NCBI GenBank assembly: GCA_028873515.1
Contig: JAGWIG010000002.1
Span: 29,950 to 93,949, forward strand
DNA: 64,000 bases
Reading direction: 5' to 3'
Origin: Pseudomonadota bacterium
GTDB taxonomy: Bacteria > Pseudomonadota > Gammaproteobacteria > Burkholderiales > REEB80
Part shown: one piece after another, positions 1 through 9,554 of the stretch
Position numbering within the stretch: position 1 is the stretch's first letter
Layout: each line of letters begins with the position of its first letter
Position numbers and translations under genes: made by a program
The notes under the pieces: generated by a model
Seen by the model: the letters and a program-made list of their open reading frames with translations, nothing else
Databases searched by the model: none
Told to the model about the DNA's origin: nothing

Positions 1-1604
1 GCCACAGCACATTCCAGCAAATAAGGCAGCGGAACCTGAAACGACATTTCGACCAGGATGCGCAACACTCCAATTGCATGCCGACGCAAACCAAATGGAT
101 CCTTGTCTCCTGTTGGGATGAATCCAATACTGAAAAATCCCACAAGCATATCGAGTTTATCAGCTAAAGCAAGGCAGGCGCCTTCGGAGCTAACTGGAAG
201 ATCATCACCGGCAAAACGGGGATGATAATGCTCTTCAATAGCTTGAGCCACTCTCGGTTCTTCAGAATCACATAGGGCATAATAAGCCCCCATCACTCCC
301 TGAAGTTCTGGAAATTCTCCCACCATTCCAGTCACCAGATCTGCCTTGGAAAGCCATGCTGCACGTTGAACCAATGTCTTGTCAGCACTGAATTCCCTGG
401 CAAATTTCCCTGTCAGGGTCTGAAGACGAAGCACCCGATCCAGCATGCTTCCAAGTTTATTGTGATAAACAACACCCTGGAGTTCCTGAACCCTGCCTTC
501 AAGTTTGCGCTTTCTATCCTGCTCAAAAAAGAATCTCGCATCAGACAGGCGAGCTCGAAGCACCCTTTCATTTCCATGCACGATTCGACTACCATCACCA
601 GGCTCCAAATTTGCTACCATAATAAACTGGGGTAACAGCTTCCCTGACTGATCAACCAAAGGGAAGTATTTCTGATTCTGTTTCATGGTCAATGCCAAGC
701 ATTCCGCAGGGATATTAAGATACTCTCCCTCAAAATGACCAAGATAGGCCTTTGGATGCTCCACCAAAGCCGTTACCTCATCCAGCAACCCATCACCTCC
801 CAAACATTCCGCGGCTTTACTGGATAAAGAAACATTATTTTTGCTTGATTTTCCACTTACCAAAGAATCCCCAAATACTCTCGCCTTCTGTTCCAAAGCC
901 AATGCTTCAAGCTGAGAAACAATAAGGCTTCTACGACGAGCAAATGAAGCAATAACTTTCCCTTTCTCATCCAATTCGGATTCATACGAACTTGCATCGC
1001 TAATATTGATAAGACCCTCACCCATATAACGATGACCCCATGTAGAACGACCACTTGACTGACCAAGTACGCTACCTTGCACGATCTTGTCACCAAACAA
1101 CATAACCAGACCATGCACTGGCCTGACAAAATAATAGGTATTTTCACCCCAGCGCATCAATCTTGGAATAGGCAGCTTTTTCAAAGCTTCTGATACTGTA
1201 CCTGCCAGAACCACGTCCAGCATTTGGCCATGCTGAACAATCCGGGCAACAAAATACCTCCCCTTTGAATCATCTTCTTGCTCCAAATCAGAAGGATCTA
1301 CCCCTATGGAGCGTGCAAAACCTATTAATGCTTGCGTTGGCTGGCCAGAGGCATCATAACCCGATTTTACTGAAGGCCCCTTTCGCGCAAGCATCTGATC
1401 AGGTTGCTTGTCCCGCACTGATGACAAAAACACGGCCAGGCGACGCGGTGTCGCGTAAATGGTCATTGAACATTCTGGGGATAAAAATTCCTGCGCAGCA
1501 AGCCCATCCCACAGGGCATTACCAAAACTCTCACTCAGATGGGCTAAAGAAAGGGGTGGTAATTCTTCGGTCAAGATTTCAACAAGAAGTGCCTGAACAT
1601 TCAT
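1..1604 (-). CDS. glyS: Glycine--tRNA ligase beta subunit, C-terminus outside window
   Basis: Beta subunit of the bacterial alpha2beta2 glycyl-tRNA synthetase, which charges tRNA-Gly; the beta chain carries tRNA recognition. The frame opens with [17 protein letters not shown], a typical GlyS start, and stays open to the left edge (534 codons). Near the edge it reads [18 protein letters not shown], a conserved GlyS stretch. GlyS is usually close to 700 residues, so roughly 150 C-terminal residues (the anticodon-binding part) lie outside. The ATG overlaps the glyQ stop as ATGA, so the subunits are translationally coupled. Truncated only by the window edge. Confidence 0.96.
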   Translation of the reverse strand, partial: MNVQALLVEILTEELPPLSLAHLSESFGNALWDGLAAQEFLSPECSMTIYATPRRLAVFLSSVRDKQPDQMLARKGPSVKSGYDASGQPTQALIGFARSIGVDPSDLEQEDDSKGRYFVARIVQHGQMLDVVLAGTVSEALKKLPIPRLMRWGENTYYFVRPVHGLVMLFGDKIVQGSVLGQSSGRSTWGHRYMGEGLINISDASSYESELDEKGKVIASFARRRSLIVSQLEALALEQKARVFGDSLVSGKSSKNNVSLSSKAAECLGGDGLLDEVTALVEHPKAYLGHFEGEYLNIPAECLALTMKQNQKYFPLVDQSGKLLPQFIMVANLEPGDGSRIVHGNERVLRARLSDARFFFEQDRKRKLEGRVQELQGVVYHNKLGSMLDRVLRLQTLTGKFAREFSADKTLVQRAAWLSKADLVTGMVGEFPELQGVMGAYYALCDSEEPRVAQAIEEHYHPRFAGDDLPVSSEGACLALADKLDMLVGFFSIGFIPTGDKDPFGLRRHAIGVLRILVEMSFQVPLPYLLECAV

Positions 1605-2485
1605 GGTATTCTTTCCTCTCCAAGAAGAGGAAAGCCAAGATTCTCCCTTTCCTTGTAATAACTAAGAGCGACCTGACGAGCCAACGTACGAACCCGTCCG
1701 ATATAGGCTGCACGTTCAGTTACTGATATAGTACCTCTAGCATCAAGCAGGTTAAATGAATGGGAACACTTTATGACCATTTCAAATGCAGGCAGTGAAA
1801 GCCCTAGCTCAAGTAAACGCTTTGCCTCTGATTCATAGTCAGAAAACTGGCGATGCAGCCAGGGCACATTACTATATTCAAAGTTATATGTTGACTGTTC
1901 AACTTCATTTTGGTGATAAACATCACCATAAGACACTTCTTCCGTCCAAGCCAGATCATAGACATTGTCCACACCCTGAAGGTACATGGCTAATCTTTCT
2001 AGCCCGTATGTCAATTCACCTAAAACAGGCTGACACTGAAGACTGCCAATTTCCTGAAAATAAGTAAACTGCGATACTTCCATACCATTGAGCCAAATTT
2101 CCCAGCCCAAGCCCCAGGCTCCTAAAGTAGGGGATTCCCAATTATCTTCAACAAATCGAATATCATGCTCTCTTGGATCGATGCCAAGTGCTTCAAGGGA
2201 GTCGAGATAAAGTTTCTGAATGTTTTCTGGTGAAGGCTTGAGCACAACCTGAAACTGATAATAATGTTGCAGTCGATTTGGATTTTCTCCGTAACGACCA
2301 TCATTAGGGCGCCTGGCAGGCTGTACATAGGCAGCCCGCCATGGCTCCGGCCCTATTGCCCTCAAAAATGTTCCGGGATGAAAAGTTCCTGCACCCATTT
2401 CCATATCAAAAGGCTGCAATATTATACAACCTTGCTCCGCCCAATAATTCTGCAGTTTAAAGATGACATTCTGAAAAGTAGGCAT
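1601..2485 (-). CDS. glyQ: Glycine--tRNA ligase alpha subunit
   Basis: Catalytic alpha subunit of the heterotetrameric class II glycyl-tRNA synthetase; it forms glycyl-adenylate and, with the beta subunit, charges tRNA-Gly in the cytoplasm. The protein begins [19 protein letters not shown] and contains [18 protein letters not shown] and [19 protein letters not shown], hallmark GlyQ segments. The ATG at 2485 matches the family start; a longer in-frame start at 2515 would add ten unconserved residues. About 294 residues, close to the usual length. It precedes glyS with a 4-nt overlap. Confidence 0.97.
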   Translation of the reverse strand: MPTFQNVIFKLQNYWAEQGCIILQPFDMEMGAGTFHPGTFLRAIGPEPWRAAYVQPARRPNDGRYGENPNRLQHYYQFQVVLKPSPENIQKLYLDSLEALGIDPREHDIRFVEDNWESPTLGAWGLGWEIWLNGMEVSQFTYFQEIGSLQCQPVLGELTYGLERLAMYLQGVDNVYDLAWTEEVSYGDVYHQNEVEQSTYNFEYSNVPWLHRQFSDYESEAKRLLELGLSLPAFEMVIKCSHSFNLLDARGTISVTERAAYIGRVRTLARQVALSYYKERENLGFPLLGEERIP

Positions 2486-2746
2486 ATAAAACTCAAAAAA
2501 TCTAAAAGTTATCAATATAGTTAAACATTATTACTTACCCGAAGAGTCGTTCGTCTACGATAAAGAATATCCTGAAAAGACAAGCCATATTATAGTCTAA
2601 AAGACCGGCACCAGCCATTTAGGGATTATTCTCAACCTGCAATTTATTTTTCTACCAAGAAAAGGGAAAGCTTAGACCAAATATGGATAAGCTTGAAAAA
2701 GTCAGGCAAGCCATAAACCTTGAATTGAGGTTAAAGTCTGGGAATT
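2486..2746. other. Intergenic region upstream of glyQ
   Basis: Noncoding. On the minus strand a TATAAT hexamer at 2589-2594 could be the -10 box of a glyQS promoter, but no good -35 box sits 17 nt upstream, so this is a weak call. The rest holds the possible terminator of the GIY-YIG gene. I see no leader peptide or riboswitch. Confidence 0.35.
2668..2694 (-). terminator. Possible weak terminator after the GIY-YIG gene
   Basis: AAGCTTA (2668-2674) pairs with TAAGCTT (2688-2694) around a 13-nt loop. On the minus strand the stem is followed by TTCCCTTTTC, a poor U-tract. It lies about 50 nt downstream of the GIY-YIG stop codon and could end the miaB-to-GIY-YIG transcript. Confidence 0.3.
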
Positions 2747-2989
2747 CTATGAACAGACTAATGCAAATTTCTGAATATGAGTCAACCTCTTGATATTGGC
2801 TTCCCGAGATTGGGCAGCCGCACGATTTGATGCTTCTTCAATCCAGACCAACCGGACAGGTAAATGTGAGCGGGTATATTTTCCACCTTCGCCCTTATTA
2901 TGCTTTAAAAGACGACGCTCAGGGTCAGATGTTACACCTGTATAAAAACTTCCATCGCCACATCGGAGGATATAAACATGCCAGGTCAC
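2747..2989 (-). CDS. GIY-YIG domain small protein (YhbQ-like)
   Basis: An 80-residue single-domain GIY-YIG protein of the UPF0213/YhbQ type, a family of stand-alone nuclease-fold proteins thought to act on DNA or in repair; the exact role is not settled. The variant signature WHVYILRCGDGSFYTGVT is at residues 3-20, the catalytic-type arginine is in DPERRL, and the conserved YTRSHLPVRLVW follows. The start is GTG and overlaps the lnt TGA as GTGA, so it is probably coupled to lnt. Confidence 0.85.
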   Translation of the reverse strand: MTWHVYILRCGDGSFYTGVTSDPERRLLKHNKGEGGKYTRSHLPVRLVWIEEASNRAAAQSREANIKRLTHIQKFALVCS

Positions 2990-4452
2990 TGTCTGGTCCT
3001 GAAAATAAATGCCACTCCGATCATGGAAATTGACAGAATAAGCATGAGAATATCACCAAACCTTGCATAAGGTGTCATCCCCTCATAACCTTGCACATTA
3101 CCAATCAGGGCTCCTGTCACACCGGGCGGCAATTCTGATAACAATTTACCATGTTCATTTATTATCGCGGTTATCCCGGTATTGGTGGCACGCAACATAT
3201 ACCGCCCCGTCTCGAGTGCCCTGGCCTCTGAAATCTGCAAATGCTGAGAAGCCGCATAAACATGCCCAAACCATGCATCATCTGTGACATTTACAAGAAC
3301 AGTCGCCTGCGGTAATGAGCGACGTATCTCGTTACCAAAATTATCTTCATAACAGACATCCACCGCAATTTTTTGACCCGCTGCGAGAATTGGAGGTTGC
3401 TCCCTAGAGCCCCGGTTAAAATCATCAAGTGGAATATTAAGCCATGCCATAACTGGCTTAAAAATAAATTTCAAGGGCACAAACTCTCCAAACGGCACCA
3501 GATGCCGCTTGCGATAAACCTGAGATGGAGAAACTCCAAGGCTCATAACACTATTGTAGTACCGCCCATCAGCCTCTTCTGGCACGCCATAAAGCAGATC
3601 TGAATTATTCCGACGCAAATATGTTGCAATTCCTGAAAGAAAAGATTTGGGAAGCATATTGGAAAACACAGGAAAAGCCGTTTCCGGAAGAATAACCAGT
3701 CTTTCGTGGGACGCATCAATTAAGGTACGATAATGTTCCAAGGTCTTTATGGCTTCTTCAGGATGCCATTTTATGCTTTGTGGAATATTTCCTTGTATCA
3801 ACCTTACGCTGAAAGGGCTACCCACAGCATGAGTATAATTTATGCTATTGATACCTAACGACACCAGAATCAATAATCCAAGACCAGCAAGCCCCTTCAT
3901 GCTCCAGCCAGAAACAAAAACCAGCCTAAGGAGGGCTGCAGCCAACCCGATAATTAAGCTAACCCCATAAATACCCAGCAGAGGATCAAACCCGTGAAAC
4001 CAGCCTGAGGGAATTTGGCTATAGCCAAGACTAAGCCACGGGAATCCCGTAAATAAAGTACCACGAAGCCAATCCATCAAACCAAGTGAAGCTGGTACAA
4101 TCAAGAGGTGCAAAGCAGGTTTTTCACGGAAGTGCCAAATAAGCCTTGCAGCACAAAGCCAATATAAGGCCAGACAGGAACTAAATAAAAAAAGAGCCAG
4201 TCCAGTCAAAGGTGCGGGCATGCCGCCGTAGACATGAAGGCTAATATAAATCCAGGCTATTCCAGCAAGAAAAAAGCCAAGCCCAAAAGAGAATCCGAGG
4301 CCCGCAGCCATTTTTCCACTTCTCTGCCTGAAGATTCGATCAAGCCATACTGCCAGTGTCACTGGCAATAACAAGCTGAAACCTGTTGGAGAAAATGCGA
4401 GGGTAGATAAAGCACCAATAAAAAGTGCAAGCAGTATTTCTCTACGCCACAT
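2986..4452 (-). CDS. lnt: Apolipoprotein N-acyltransferase
   Basis: Inner-membrane enzyme that transfers the third acyl chain to the N-terminal cysteine of lipoproteins, the last step of lipoprotein maturation before Lol export. The N-terminal half (about residues 1-210) is a run of hydrophobic segments; the C-terminal half is a periplasmic nitrilase domain. The nitrilase-type triad is visible: Glu in VILPETAFP, Lys in YRKRHLVPFGEF, Cys in VDVCYED. The ATG at 4452 was chosen over a GTG two codons upstream. It overlaps the corC stop by 11 nt, the classic corC-lnt pair; lolB in this window encodes a protein that depends on it. Confidence 0.95.
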   Translation of the reverse strand: MWRREILLALFIGALSTLAFSPTGFSLLLPVTLAVWLDRIFRQRSGKMAAGLGFSFGLGFFLAGIAWIYISLHVYGGMPAPLTGLALFLFSSCLALYWLCAARLIWHFREKPALHLLIVPASLGLMDWLRGTLFTGFPWLSLGYSQIPSGWFHGFDPLLGIYGVSLIIGLAAALLRLVFVSGWSMKGLAGLGLLILVSLGINSINYTHAVGSPFSVRLIQGNIPQSIKWHPEEAIKTLEHYRTLIDASHERLVILPETAFPVFSNMLPKSFLSGIATYLRRNNSDLLYGVPEEADGRYYNSVMSLGVSPSQVYRKRHLVPFGEFVPLKFIFKPVMAWLNIPLDDFNRGSREQPPILAAGQKIAVDVCYEDNFGNEIRRSLPQATVLVNVTDDAWFGHVYAASQHLQISEARALETGRYMLRATNTGITAIINEHGKLLSELPPGVTGALIGNVQGYEGMTPYARFGDILMLILSISMIGVAFIFRTRQ

Positions 4453-5281
4453 CAACACCTGCCTGTTTAACCGGGGTAACTAAAAGAGTATGCAAACGAC
4501 GGCTGTCAGCACGTAAAACCTGAAACTCAAGATGCTTTAATTCGATTTGTTCTCCTCTTTTCGGCAAACGGCCAAAATGACTTATGACAAGGCCACCCAC
4601 CGTATCAAAATCCTTATCACTAAAATCTGTACCCATCTCAGCGTTAAAATCCTCAATTTCTGTCTGAGCTTTAACGCGATATCGACCAGATTTATCACGG
4701 ATAATATTATCCTCTGTCTCATCAAAATCATATTCATCTTCAATATCGCCTACAATTTGTTCCAGGACATCTTCAATTGTTACCATTCCTGCAACCCCAC
4801 CATATTCATTCACAACAATAGCGATATGGTTTCGGTTACCACGGAATTCTTTTAGAAGAATATTAAGTCGTTTCGATTCTGGGATGAATATTGCTGGACG
4901 AAGCATATCGCGAACATTAAACTCCTCACCTGCATAGTAACGCAATAAATCTTTGGCAAGAAGGATGCCAATTACATCATCCCGGTCCTTGTCAATAACG
5001 GGAAATCTTGAATGGGCGGTTTCAATTACAAAAGGAATAAATTTATCAGGTAGTTCATTTATATCAATCGCATCCATCTGCGATCTTGGAATCATGATAT
5101 CCCTTACCTGAATTTCAGATACCTGTAAGACACCTTCAATCATACTCAATGCATCAGCATCCAGCAGATTTCGTTCATATGCAGCATGCAAAAGCGTAAC
5201 AAGCTGCTCACGATCTTCAGGTTCACGCATCAAAAAGTGGCTCAAACGTTCAAACCAACGCGATTTAGCGTTCTCATCCAT
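4442..5281 (-). CDS. corC: CBS-pair transporter-associated protein, CorC/HlyC family
   Basis: Cytosolic protein with a tandem CBS pair (about residues 60-185, including IMIPRSQMDAI and VNEYGGVAGMVTIEDVLEQI) and a C-terminal CorC_HlyC domain (about 195-275). The family is linked to magnesium/cobalt efflux and membrane stress. This copy has no transmembrane DUF21 domain, as in the soluble ybeX/corC class. It sits in the conserved phoH-ybeY-corC-lnt order, 23 nt after ybeY. The transport role comes from the family; a partner is not shown here. Confidence 0.92.
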   Translation of the reverse strand: MDENAKSRWFERLSHFLMREPEDREQLVTLLHAAYERNLLDADALSMIEGVLQVSEIQVRDIMIPRSQMDAIDINELPDKFIPFVIETAHSRFPVIDKDRDDVIGILLAKDLLRYYAGEEFNVRDMLRPAIFIPESKRLNILLKEFRGNRNHIAIVVNEYGGVAGMVTIEDVLEQIVGDIEDEYDFDETEDNIIRDKSGRYRVKAQTEIEDFNAEMGTDFSDKDFDTVGGLVISHFGRLPKRGEQIELKHLEFQVLRADSRRLHTLLVTPVKQAGVDVA

Positions 5282-5304
5282 ATTTGTAAAAGTCCTTTTT
5301 CAGG

Positions 5305-5745
5305 TCAAACACCTTCTGCCGCGTACGGGTTCGGAATATGCAATTTCTCCAGAATGACACATTCCAGTTGCTCCATTATCTCAGCATCTTCATCCGTTTC
5401 ATGATCATATCCACGCAAATGTAATACGCCATGGACGACAAGATGGGCATAATGATGCATTAGAGGTTTGGCCTGAGCCTCAGCTTCTTTTTCAATCACT
5501 GGCGCACAAAGTACCAAATCCCCCATAAAGGGGGAAGCAGAAGAATAAATAAAAGTGAGGACATTTGTCGCAGTATCACGATTTCGAAATCGATTAAGTT
5601 CACACCCTTCAGACTCATCCACAATTCGTAATGTTATCTGCGTGGCTCCCCCCATCGCCGCTTTCACCCACCTGCGAATTGTCGCACGATCAGGCACCCT
5701 AGAACTGGAAGTAGCATACTGAACTGAAATAGATAATAAATTCAT
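5305..5745 (-). CDS. ybeY: Endoribonuclease YbeY, 16S rRNA maturation
   Basis: Single-strand-specific metallo-endoribonuclease for 16S rRNA 3'-end maturation and ribosome quality control. The zinc motif HLVVHGVLHLRGYDH (HxxxHxxxxxH type) is intact near the C-terminus. The ATG at 5745 (MNLLSISVQYA) is preferred because the longer frame runs into the phoH stop region. About 146 residues, near the usual length. It lies 16 nt downstream of phoH and is almost certainly cotranscribed with it. Confidence 0.94.
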   Translation of the reverse strand: MNLLSISVQYATSSSRVPDRATIRRWVKAAMGGATQITLRIVDESEGCELNRFRNRDTATNVLTFIYSSASPFMGDLVLCAPVIEKEAEAQAKPLMHHYAHLVVHGVLHLRGYDHETDEDAEIMEQLECVILEKLHIPNPYAAEGV

Positions 5746-5761
5746 TTTATTTAGCCAACAG

Positions 5762-6691
5762 TCATGATTTTTTTGAAAACCGCGCATAAGCGTTGACAAT
5801 CTGCTGAACTAAAGGATGTCTAACTACATCTTCAGATGTAAATTCACAAAAACGAATTCCCCGAATATCGGCAAGAACTTTCCATGCATCAACCAGCCCC
5901 GACATTTGACCTTTATGCAAATCAATCTGTGTTACATCCCCGGTTATAACCGCTTTGCTACCAAAACCGATACGAGTCAGAAACATCTTCATTTGTTCAG
6001 TTGTTGTATTCTGGGCTTCATCAAGAATGATGAAGGAGTGATTAAGTGTTCTACCCCGCATATATGCAAGCGGAGCTATCTCAATGGCCGCCTTCTCAGA
6101 TAAGCGTGATACTTTATCGTAACCAATCAGATCGTTAAGTGCATCATATAATGGTCGTAAATAAGGATCTACCTTCTGAGCAAGGTCACCAGGCAGGAAA
6201 CCAAGTCTCTCGCCTGCTTCAACCGCTGGACGCACCAACACAATACGCTCTACCAGGCCGCGCTCAAGTGCATCAACTGCACAAGCCACCGCAAGATAGG
6301 TTTTTCCCGTCCCAGCCGGACCAATTCCAAAGGTAATATCATGGGACTGGATATCTGTCAGATAGGAAGCCTGATGAGGAGTTCTAGCTCTGAGCCCCGT
6401 CTTGCGTACACAGAGTAAAGGCATCGCCTTATGATTCTCAGTAACAGCAGATTCAATTATTCCAAGCTGGATATCTTCAACAGATATTGAAGAAGTCGCC
6501 TGTTCATAAAATGCTTGCAAAACGCGAGCCGCACGCTCAACCTGATTTGCTGATCCACGAATTTCAAAACGTTCGCCTAGGCGATTAATGGTCACATCCA
6601 AAGCAGTCTCAACCTGCTTCAGGTTCTCATCTAATGCGCCACAAAGGTTAGCAAGACGGGTATTATCTACTGGCGTAAATTTAAGATTCAC
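5762..6691 (-). CDS. PhoH-like ATPase (PhoL/YbeZ type)
   Basis: PhoH-family P-loop ATPase of the ybeZ type, the usual partner of YbeY in RNA metabolism. Walker A is GPAGTGKTYLA, Walker B is FIILDEAQN. The N-terminus reads NLKFTPVDNTRLANLCGALD as in homologues. No ATG fits: I take the GTG at 6691 just before NLKFTP; a TTG at 6718 is the alternative and would add nine residues (IIFFIYIIV-like) not expected in the family. About 309 residues. A seven-codon ORF with a good ribosome site overlaps the TTG alternative. Confidence 0.9.
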   Translation of the reverse strand: MNLKFTPVDNTRLANLCGALDENLKQVETALDVTINRLGERFEIRGSANQVERAARVLQAFYEQATSSISVEDIQLGIIESAVTENHKAMPLLCVRKTGLRARTPHQASYLTDIQSHDITFGIGPAGTGKTYLAVACAVDALERGLVERIVLVRPAVEAGERLGFLPGDLAQKVDPYLRPLYDALNDLIGYDKVSRLSEKAAIEIAPLAYMRGRTLNHSFIILDEAQNTTTEQMKMFLTRIGFGSKAVITGDVTQIDLHKGQMSGLVDAWKVLADIRGIRFCEFTSEDVVRHPLVQQIVNAYARFSKKS

Positions 6692-6714
6692 AATTATGTA
6701 TATAAAAAATATGA

Positions 6715-6738
6715 TCAAGCCAGAAAAGACGATTTCAT
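6715..6738 (-). other. Seven-codon mini-ORF ahead of phoH
   Basis: ATG at 6738, preceded on the minus strand by AGGAG at proper spacing, encodes MKSSFLA and stops at a TGA that overlaps the possible phoH TTG start as TTGA. It may be a leader peptide that delivers ribosomes to a weak phoH start, or chance. Confidence 0.25.
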
Positions 6739-6841
6739 GAGTAATCTCCTGGATTCAACAACCTGATTCATAAAAGTAACTTGTGAGCCACCTTCATGCT
6801 GACAGTAATCCGTGTGAAGTATTTTACGCCCATAAAGAAAT

Positions 6842-8164
6842 CTATATTACGATCTCACCTCGTAATGAATGGGGCAAAGCTTGAGTAACCCTCACATCAA
6901 CAAACCTGTTCATCAGCCTGACTGGGCCAGGAAAGTTGATTACGCGGTTATTATCAGTTCTTCCTGCCAATTCATTCGTGTCTTTCTTGGCATACCCATC
7001 TACCAGTACTCTTTGAACAGTACTGACCATGGCCAAGCTAGTTTTATGCGTCATCGTATCAATACGCGTCTGCAATTTGGCAAGTCTTTCCTGTTTGATT
7101 TCCAAAGGAACCGGATCTGGCAGGCTGGCTGCAGGTGTACCAGGGCGTGCACTATAAATAAAGCTATAACTACCATCAAACTGAATTTCATCAATCAATG
7201 CTAGGGTACCTTCAAAATCAGCATCAGTTTCTCCAGGAAACCCTATAATAAAATCTGATGAAACCGAAATATCAGGACGAATCTTGCGTAACCGCCGAAT
7301 AATAGATTTATATTCCATAACAGTATAACCACGTTTCATGGCTACAAGTATACGATCGGAACCAGATTGAACCGGCAGATGCAACTGATTTACTAGTTTT
7401 GGTAAAGCTGCATATGCATCAATTAGCGACTGTGTAAATTCAATGGGATGAGAAGTCGTATACCGAATTCTTTCAATACCCGGAACCTCAGATACGTAAT
7501 GAAGAAGCGTGGCAAAATCTGCTTTCGAATTATCCATTTCAAAACCACGCCATGCATTGACGTTCTGGCCAAGCAGTGTCACTTCCTGAACCCCTCTCGC
7601 CGCAAGCTCAGCCACCTCAGTAAGCACGCCAAGCAGCGGACGCGATATCTCTTCTCCGCGAGTATAAGGCACTACACAGAAGCTGCAGTATTTACTACAA
7701 CCTTCCATTACTGACACAAAAGCTGTGGCACCTTCCACTTTGGCGGGAGGAAGTGCATCGAATTTTTCAATCTCAGGAAAGCTGATATCAACCTGGGCAT
7801 ACCCACTTCGCTCACGCGCATCAATCAATTCTGGTAATCGGTGCAAGGTCTGGGGACCAAAGACCACATCCACAAAAGGGGCACGATCAATTATTGATTC
7901 CCCTTCCTGGCTGGCTACACAACCACCCACACCTATGATAATACCAGGCTTTGCCTGCTTAAGGCTGCGCCAGCGACCTAACTGGTGGAAAACCTTTTCC
8001 TGTGCCTTCTCTCGTACAGAACAGGTATTAAGCAGAAGCACATCTGCTTCCTCAGGGTTATCCGTACTTTCCATGCCTCGCCCAGCTTCAAGCACATCCA
8101 TCATCTTGCTTGAATCGTACTCATTCATCTGACATCCATATGTCTTGATATATACTTTTTTCAC
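6842..8164 (-). CDS. miaB: tRNA-2-methylthio-N6-dimethylallyladenosine synthase
   Basis: Radical-SAM methylthiotransferase that makes ms2i6A37 in tRNAs reading UNN codons. Numbered from the GTG at 8164, the N-terminal UPF0004 cluster cysteines are C11, C48 and C82, and the radical-SAM cysteines are C156, C160, C163 ([17 protein letters not shown]). A TRAM-type domain ends the protein. The GTG start has GAGG five bases upstream; an ATG ten codons upstream at 8194 has no ribosome site. About 440 residues. It heads the miaB-phoH-ybeY-corC-lnt cluster. Confidence 0.96.
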   Translation of the reverse strand: MKKVYIKTYGCQMNEYDSSKMMDVLEAGRGMESTDNPEEADVLLLNTCSVREKAQEKVFHQLGRWRSLKQAKPGIIIGVGGCVASQEGESIIDRAPFVDVVFGPQTLHRLPELIDARERSGYAQVDISFPEIEKFDALPPAKVEGATAFVSVMEGCSKYCSFCVVPYTRGEEISRPLLGVLTEVAELAARGVQEVTLLGQNVNAWRGFEMDNSKADFATLLHYVSEVPGIERIRYTTSHPIEFTQSLIDAYAALPKLVNQLHLPVQSGSDRILVAMKRGYTVMEYKSIIRRLRKIRPDISVSSDFIIGFPGETDADFEGTLALIDEIQFDGSYSFIYSARPGTPAASLPDPVPLEIKQERLAKLQTRIDTMTHKTSLAMVSTVQRVLVDGYAKKDTNELAGRTDNNRVINFPGPVRLMNRFVDVRVTQALPHSLRGEIVI

Positions 8165-8620
8165 ACTAACCTCAAAATTATCTTCCTGAACCATTCACAA
8201 AACCCAGGCTCGGCAAATTAACAGGGTTACCTGTATTTATCAAATATAGCAGCTTCACTGTAGATGCACAAAACACCAAGGGTTTTGTTTGAAATTGATT
8301 TGAAACATTGAACCTAATAGCTCCAATGCTCAATTATAACAATTCAATCAAACCAATACATTTGGTATTGGATACGCCAGATTGACAATGCAAATTCCAA
8401 GTTATTGATAGAATGGGAAAAAATGTAACTTACCCGAATTTGCCGGTATACGTAAAAATAGGGGTTTCAGGTAAACTAAAAGAATGAACATGAAGCAAAA
8501 CGGTTCTTCAAAGCCAGTGTTCGCCAGAGCTTGCTAATACTATTCACGAATTTCCCAAAATACCTGATTAACATGGAAGCAGTGTGAACACCCATTATTA
8601 AGCGCCTTAATTAATCAGAT
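8165..8620. other. Noncoding AT-rich region between miaB and structured RNA
   Basis: No convincing reading frame on either strand. The miaB promoter must be near the left end. The right end (about 8603-8620) is the stretch that would act as the guide if the adjoining structured RNA is an omega-RNA; it reads GCCTTAATTAATCAGATT. Confidence 0.4.
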
Positions 8621-8900
8621 TTGCTCACACACCAAGGCTGATGGCGGGCCAGCTCATTGCCTGAAGAAGGCAAGGAAGTCACAAACGATGCGTTGTGACC
8701 TGGGCGAGGTACTAAGCGCCCCCAATATTCATTCTGCGTCGGACAGGATTGGGGAAGGCTGATTCTCACCTTACATTGAGTCTACTGGCTACGGGAGGAG
8801 GAATGCACGCCACCTGTAAATCAGAACCATGGGCTGCTGTCTGGCTAACCTCAAACAAAACACTGGCAATAATATTGCCATGCTATCGTTAGCGGCCAGA
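8621..8900 (+). ncRNA. Candidate orphan omega-RNA (HEARO-like) structured RNA
   Basis: Directly visible: a chain of stem-loops on one strand. TTGCCT (8657-8662) pairs with AGGCAA (8668-8673); GTCACAA (8678-8684) with TTGTGAC (8693-8699); GGGCG (8702-8706) with CGCCC (8717-8721); CCCCAAT (8720-8726) with ATTGGGG (8748-8754); CTG-GCTAAC (8841-8849) with GTTAGC-CAG (8888-8899), enclosing TGGCAAT/ATTGCCA (8864-8880). The segments GCTCACACACC (from about 8622), CGCCACCTG (about 8809) and CAAACAAAACACTGGCA resemble, from memory, conserved parts of HEARO RNAs, the guide RNAs of IscB/IsrB nucleases. No IscB, IsrB or TnpA gene is nearby, so it would be a stand-alone copy. The structure is solid; the family name is inference, and the strand follows from it. 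Confidence 0.45.
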
Positions 8901-8974
8901 AATACGCGAATCATTTAAGCCAGACCTGTGATAGAAACAAGGTATAAACTAGCCGTGTAATTATCACGATTTTT

Positions 8975-8980
8975 TATAAT
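8975..8980 (+). promoter_or_regulatory. Possible -10 box of a small RNA
   Basis: Perfect TATAAT in an AT-rich context. The hexamer 17 nt upstream (GCCGTG) is not a good -35 box, so the promoter call rests on the -10 box and the structured sequence that follows. Confidence 0.25.
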
Positions 8981-8986
8981 AGTTTA

Positions 8987-9172
8987 CAGAAGATACCGCC
9001 GCTGGTTACGTCTATGGATAGAAGAATAATGCAGGGTTGCGGCTCGCGCAGACAAAACATGATAATGCTGACAGCTGAAATGCAAGCCGCCCTGCAAATG
9101 AAATCGTCTGCACACGATTATCAGCAAGACCGAAACAGTTAAAACCCAATCAAAGTTTGAGTTTTAATATTT
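8987..9172 (+). ncRNA. Candidate small structured RNA
   Basis: After the TATAAT box come three inverted repeats on the plus strand: GCAGG-GCGGCT (9031-9044) with AGCCGC-CCTGC (9085-9095), 11 pairs with a 3-nt bulge; AATCGT (9102-9107) with ACGATT (9114-9119); and TTAAAAC with GTTTTAA (about 9140-9167) followed by TATTT, which could end transcription. GCAGAC (about 9048) can alternatively pair with GTCTGC (9106-9111), which would compete with the second stem. It does not look like 6S, tmRNA, RNase P or SRP RNA. Family unknown; it may be part of the same element as the upstream RNA. Confidence 0.28.
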
Positions 9173-9188
9173 CAGCCGGGTTCTCAAA
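9169..9188 (+). repeat. 20-nt direct repeat, left copy
   Basis: ATTTCAGCCGGGTTCTCAAA occurs here and again, identical, at 11384-11403. The two copies bracket the ClC gene. The first 11 nt also occur inverted at 11351-11361. Confidence 0.8.
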
Positions 9189-9554
9189 CCAAAAACCAGA
9201 CATCTTTGCAAACCAGCCATGTGCATATACTGATAGATCAGCAGTTCTATGAAACAGATAATAATGCTTTGGATGGAACGAGGGGACTACTTGCAACGAA
9301 ACATTCTGCCGAAAATTATTTCAATTCGAATGACCCATTAAATATTACCCCAGCAAACTCATCAGACCATCATAAGCTTAATAAACAGGTTTTATTGAAA
9401 TATATCGTAGAACGATATAAAATTACTGCTTTCAGCATTAATCATTATGCTAGTTGTGAGCTATTGGAATTCACACTCATCCCAACAATAAACGGAAAGA
9501 AACACTTCTCTTCCTTCTTCATCCTTATTCCACTGAACGAAAGCTTATACGTAA

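Noticed and set aside
2486..2746. Glycine riboswitch or T-box ahead of glyQS
   Set aside because: None of the conserved elements is visible, and T-boxes are not expected in this group.
8987..9172. 6S RNA, tmRNA, RNase P RNA or SRP RNA
   Set aside because: Key signatures (tRNA-like end, GAGGAAAGTCC, SRP loop, long closing 6S stem) are absent.
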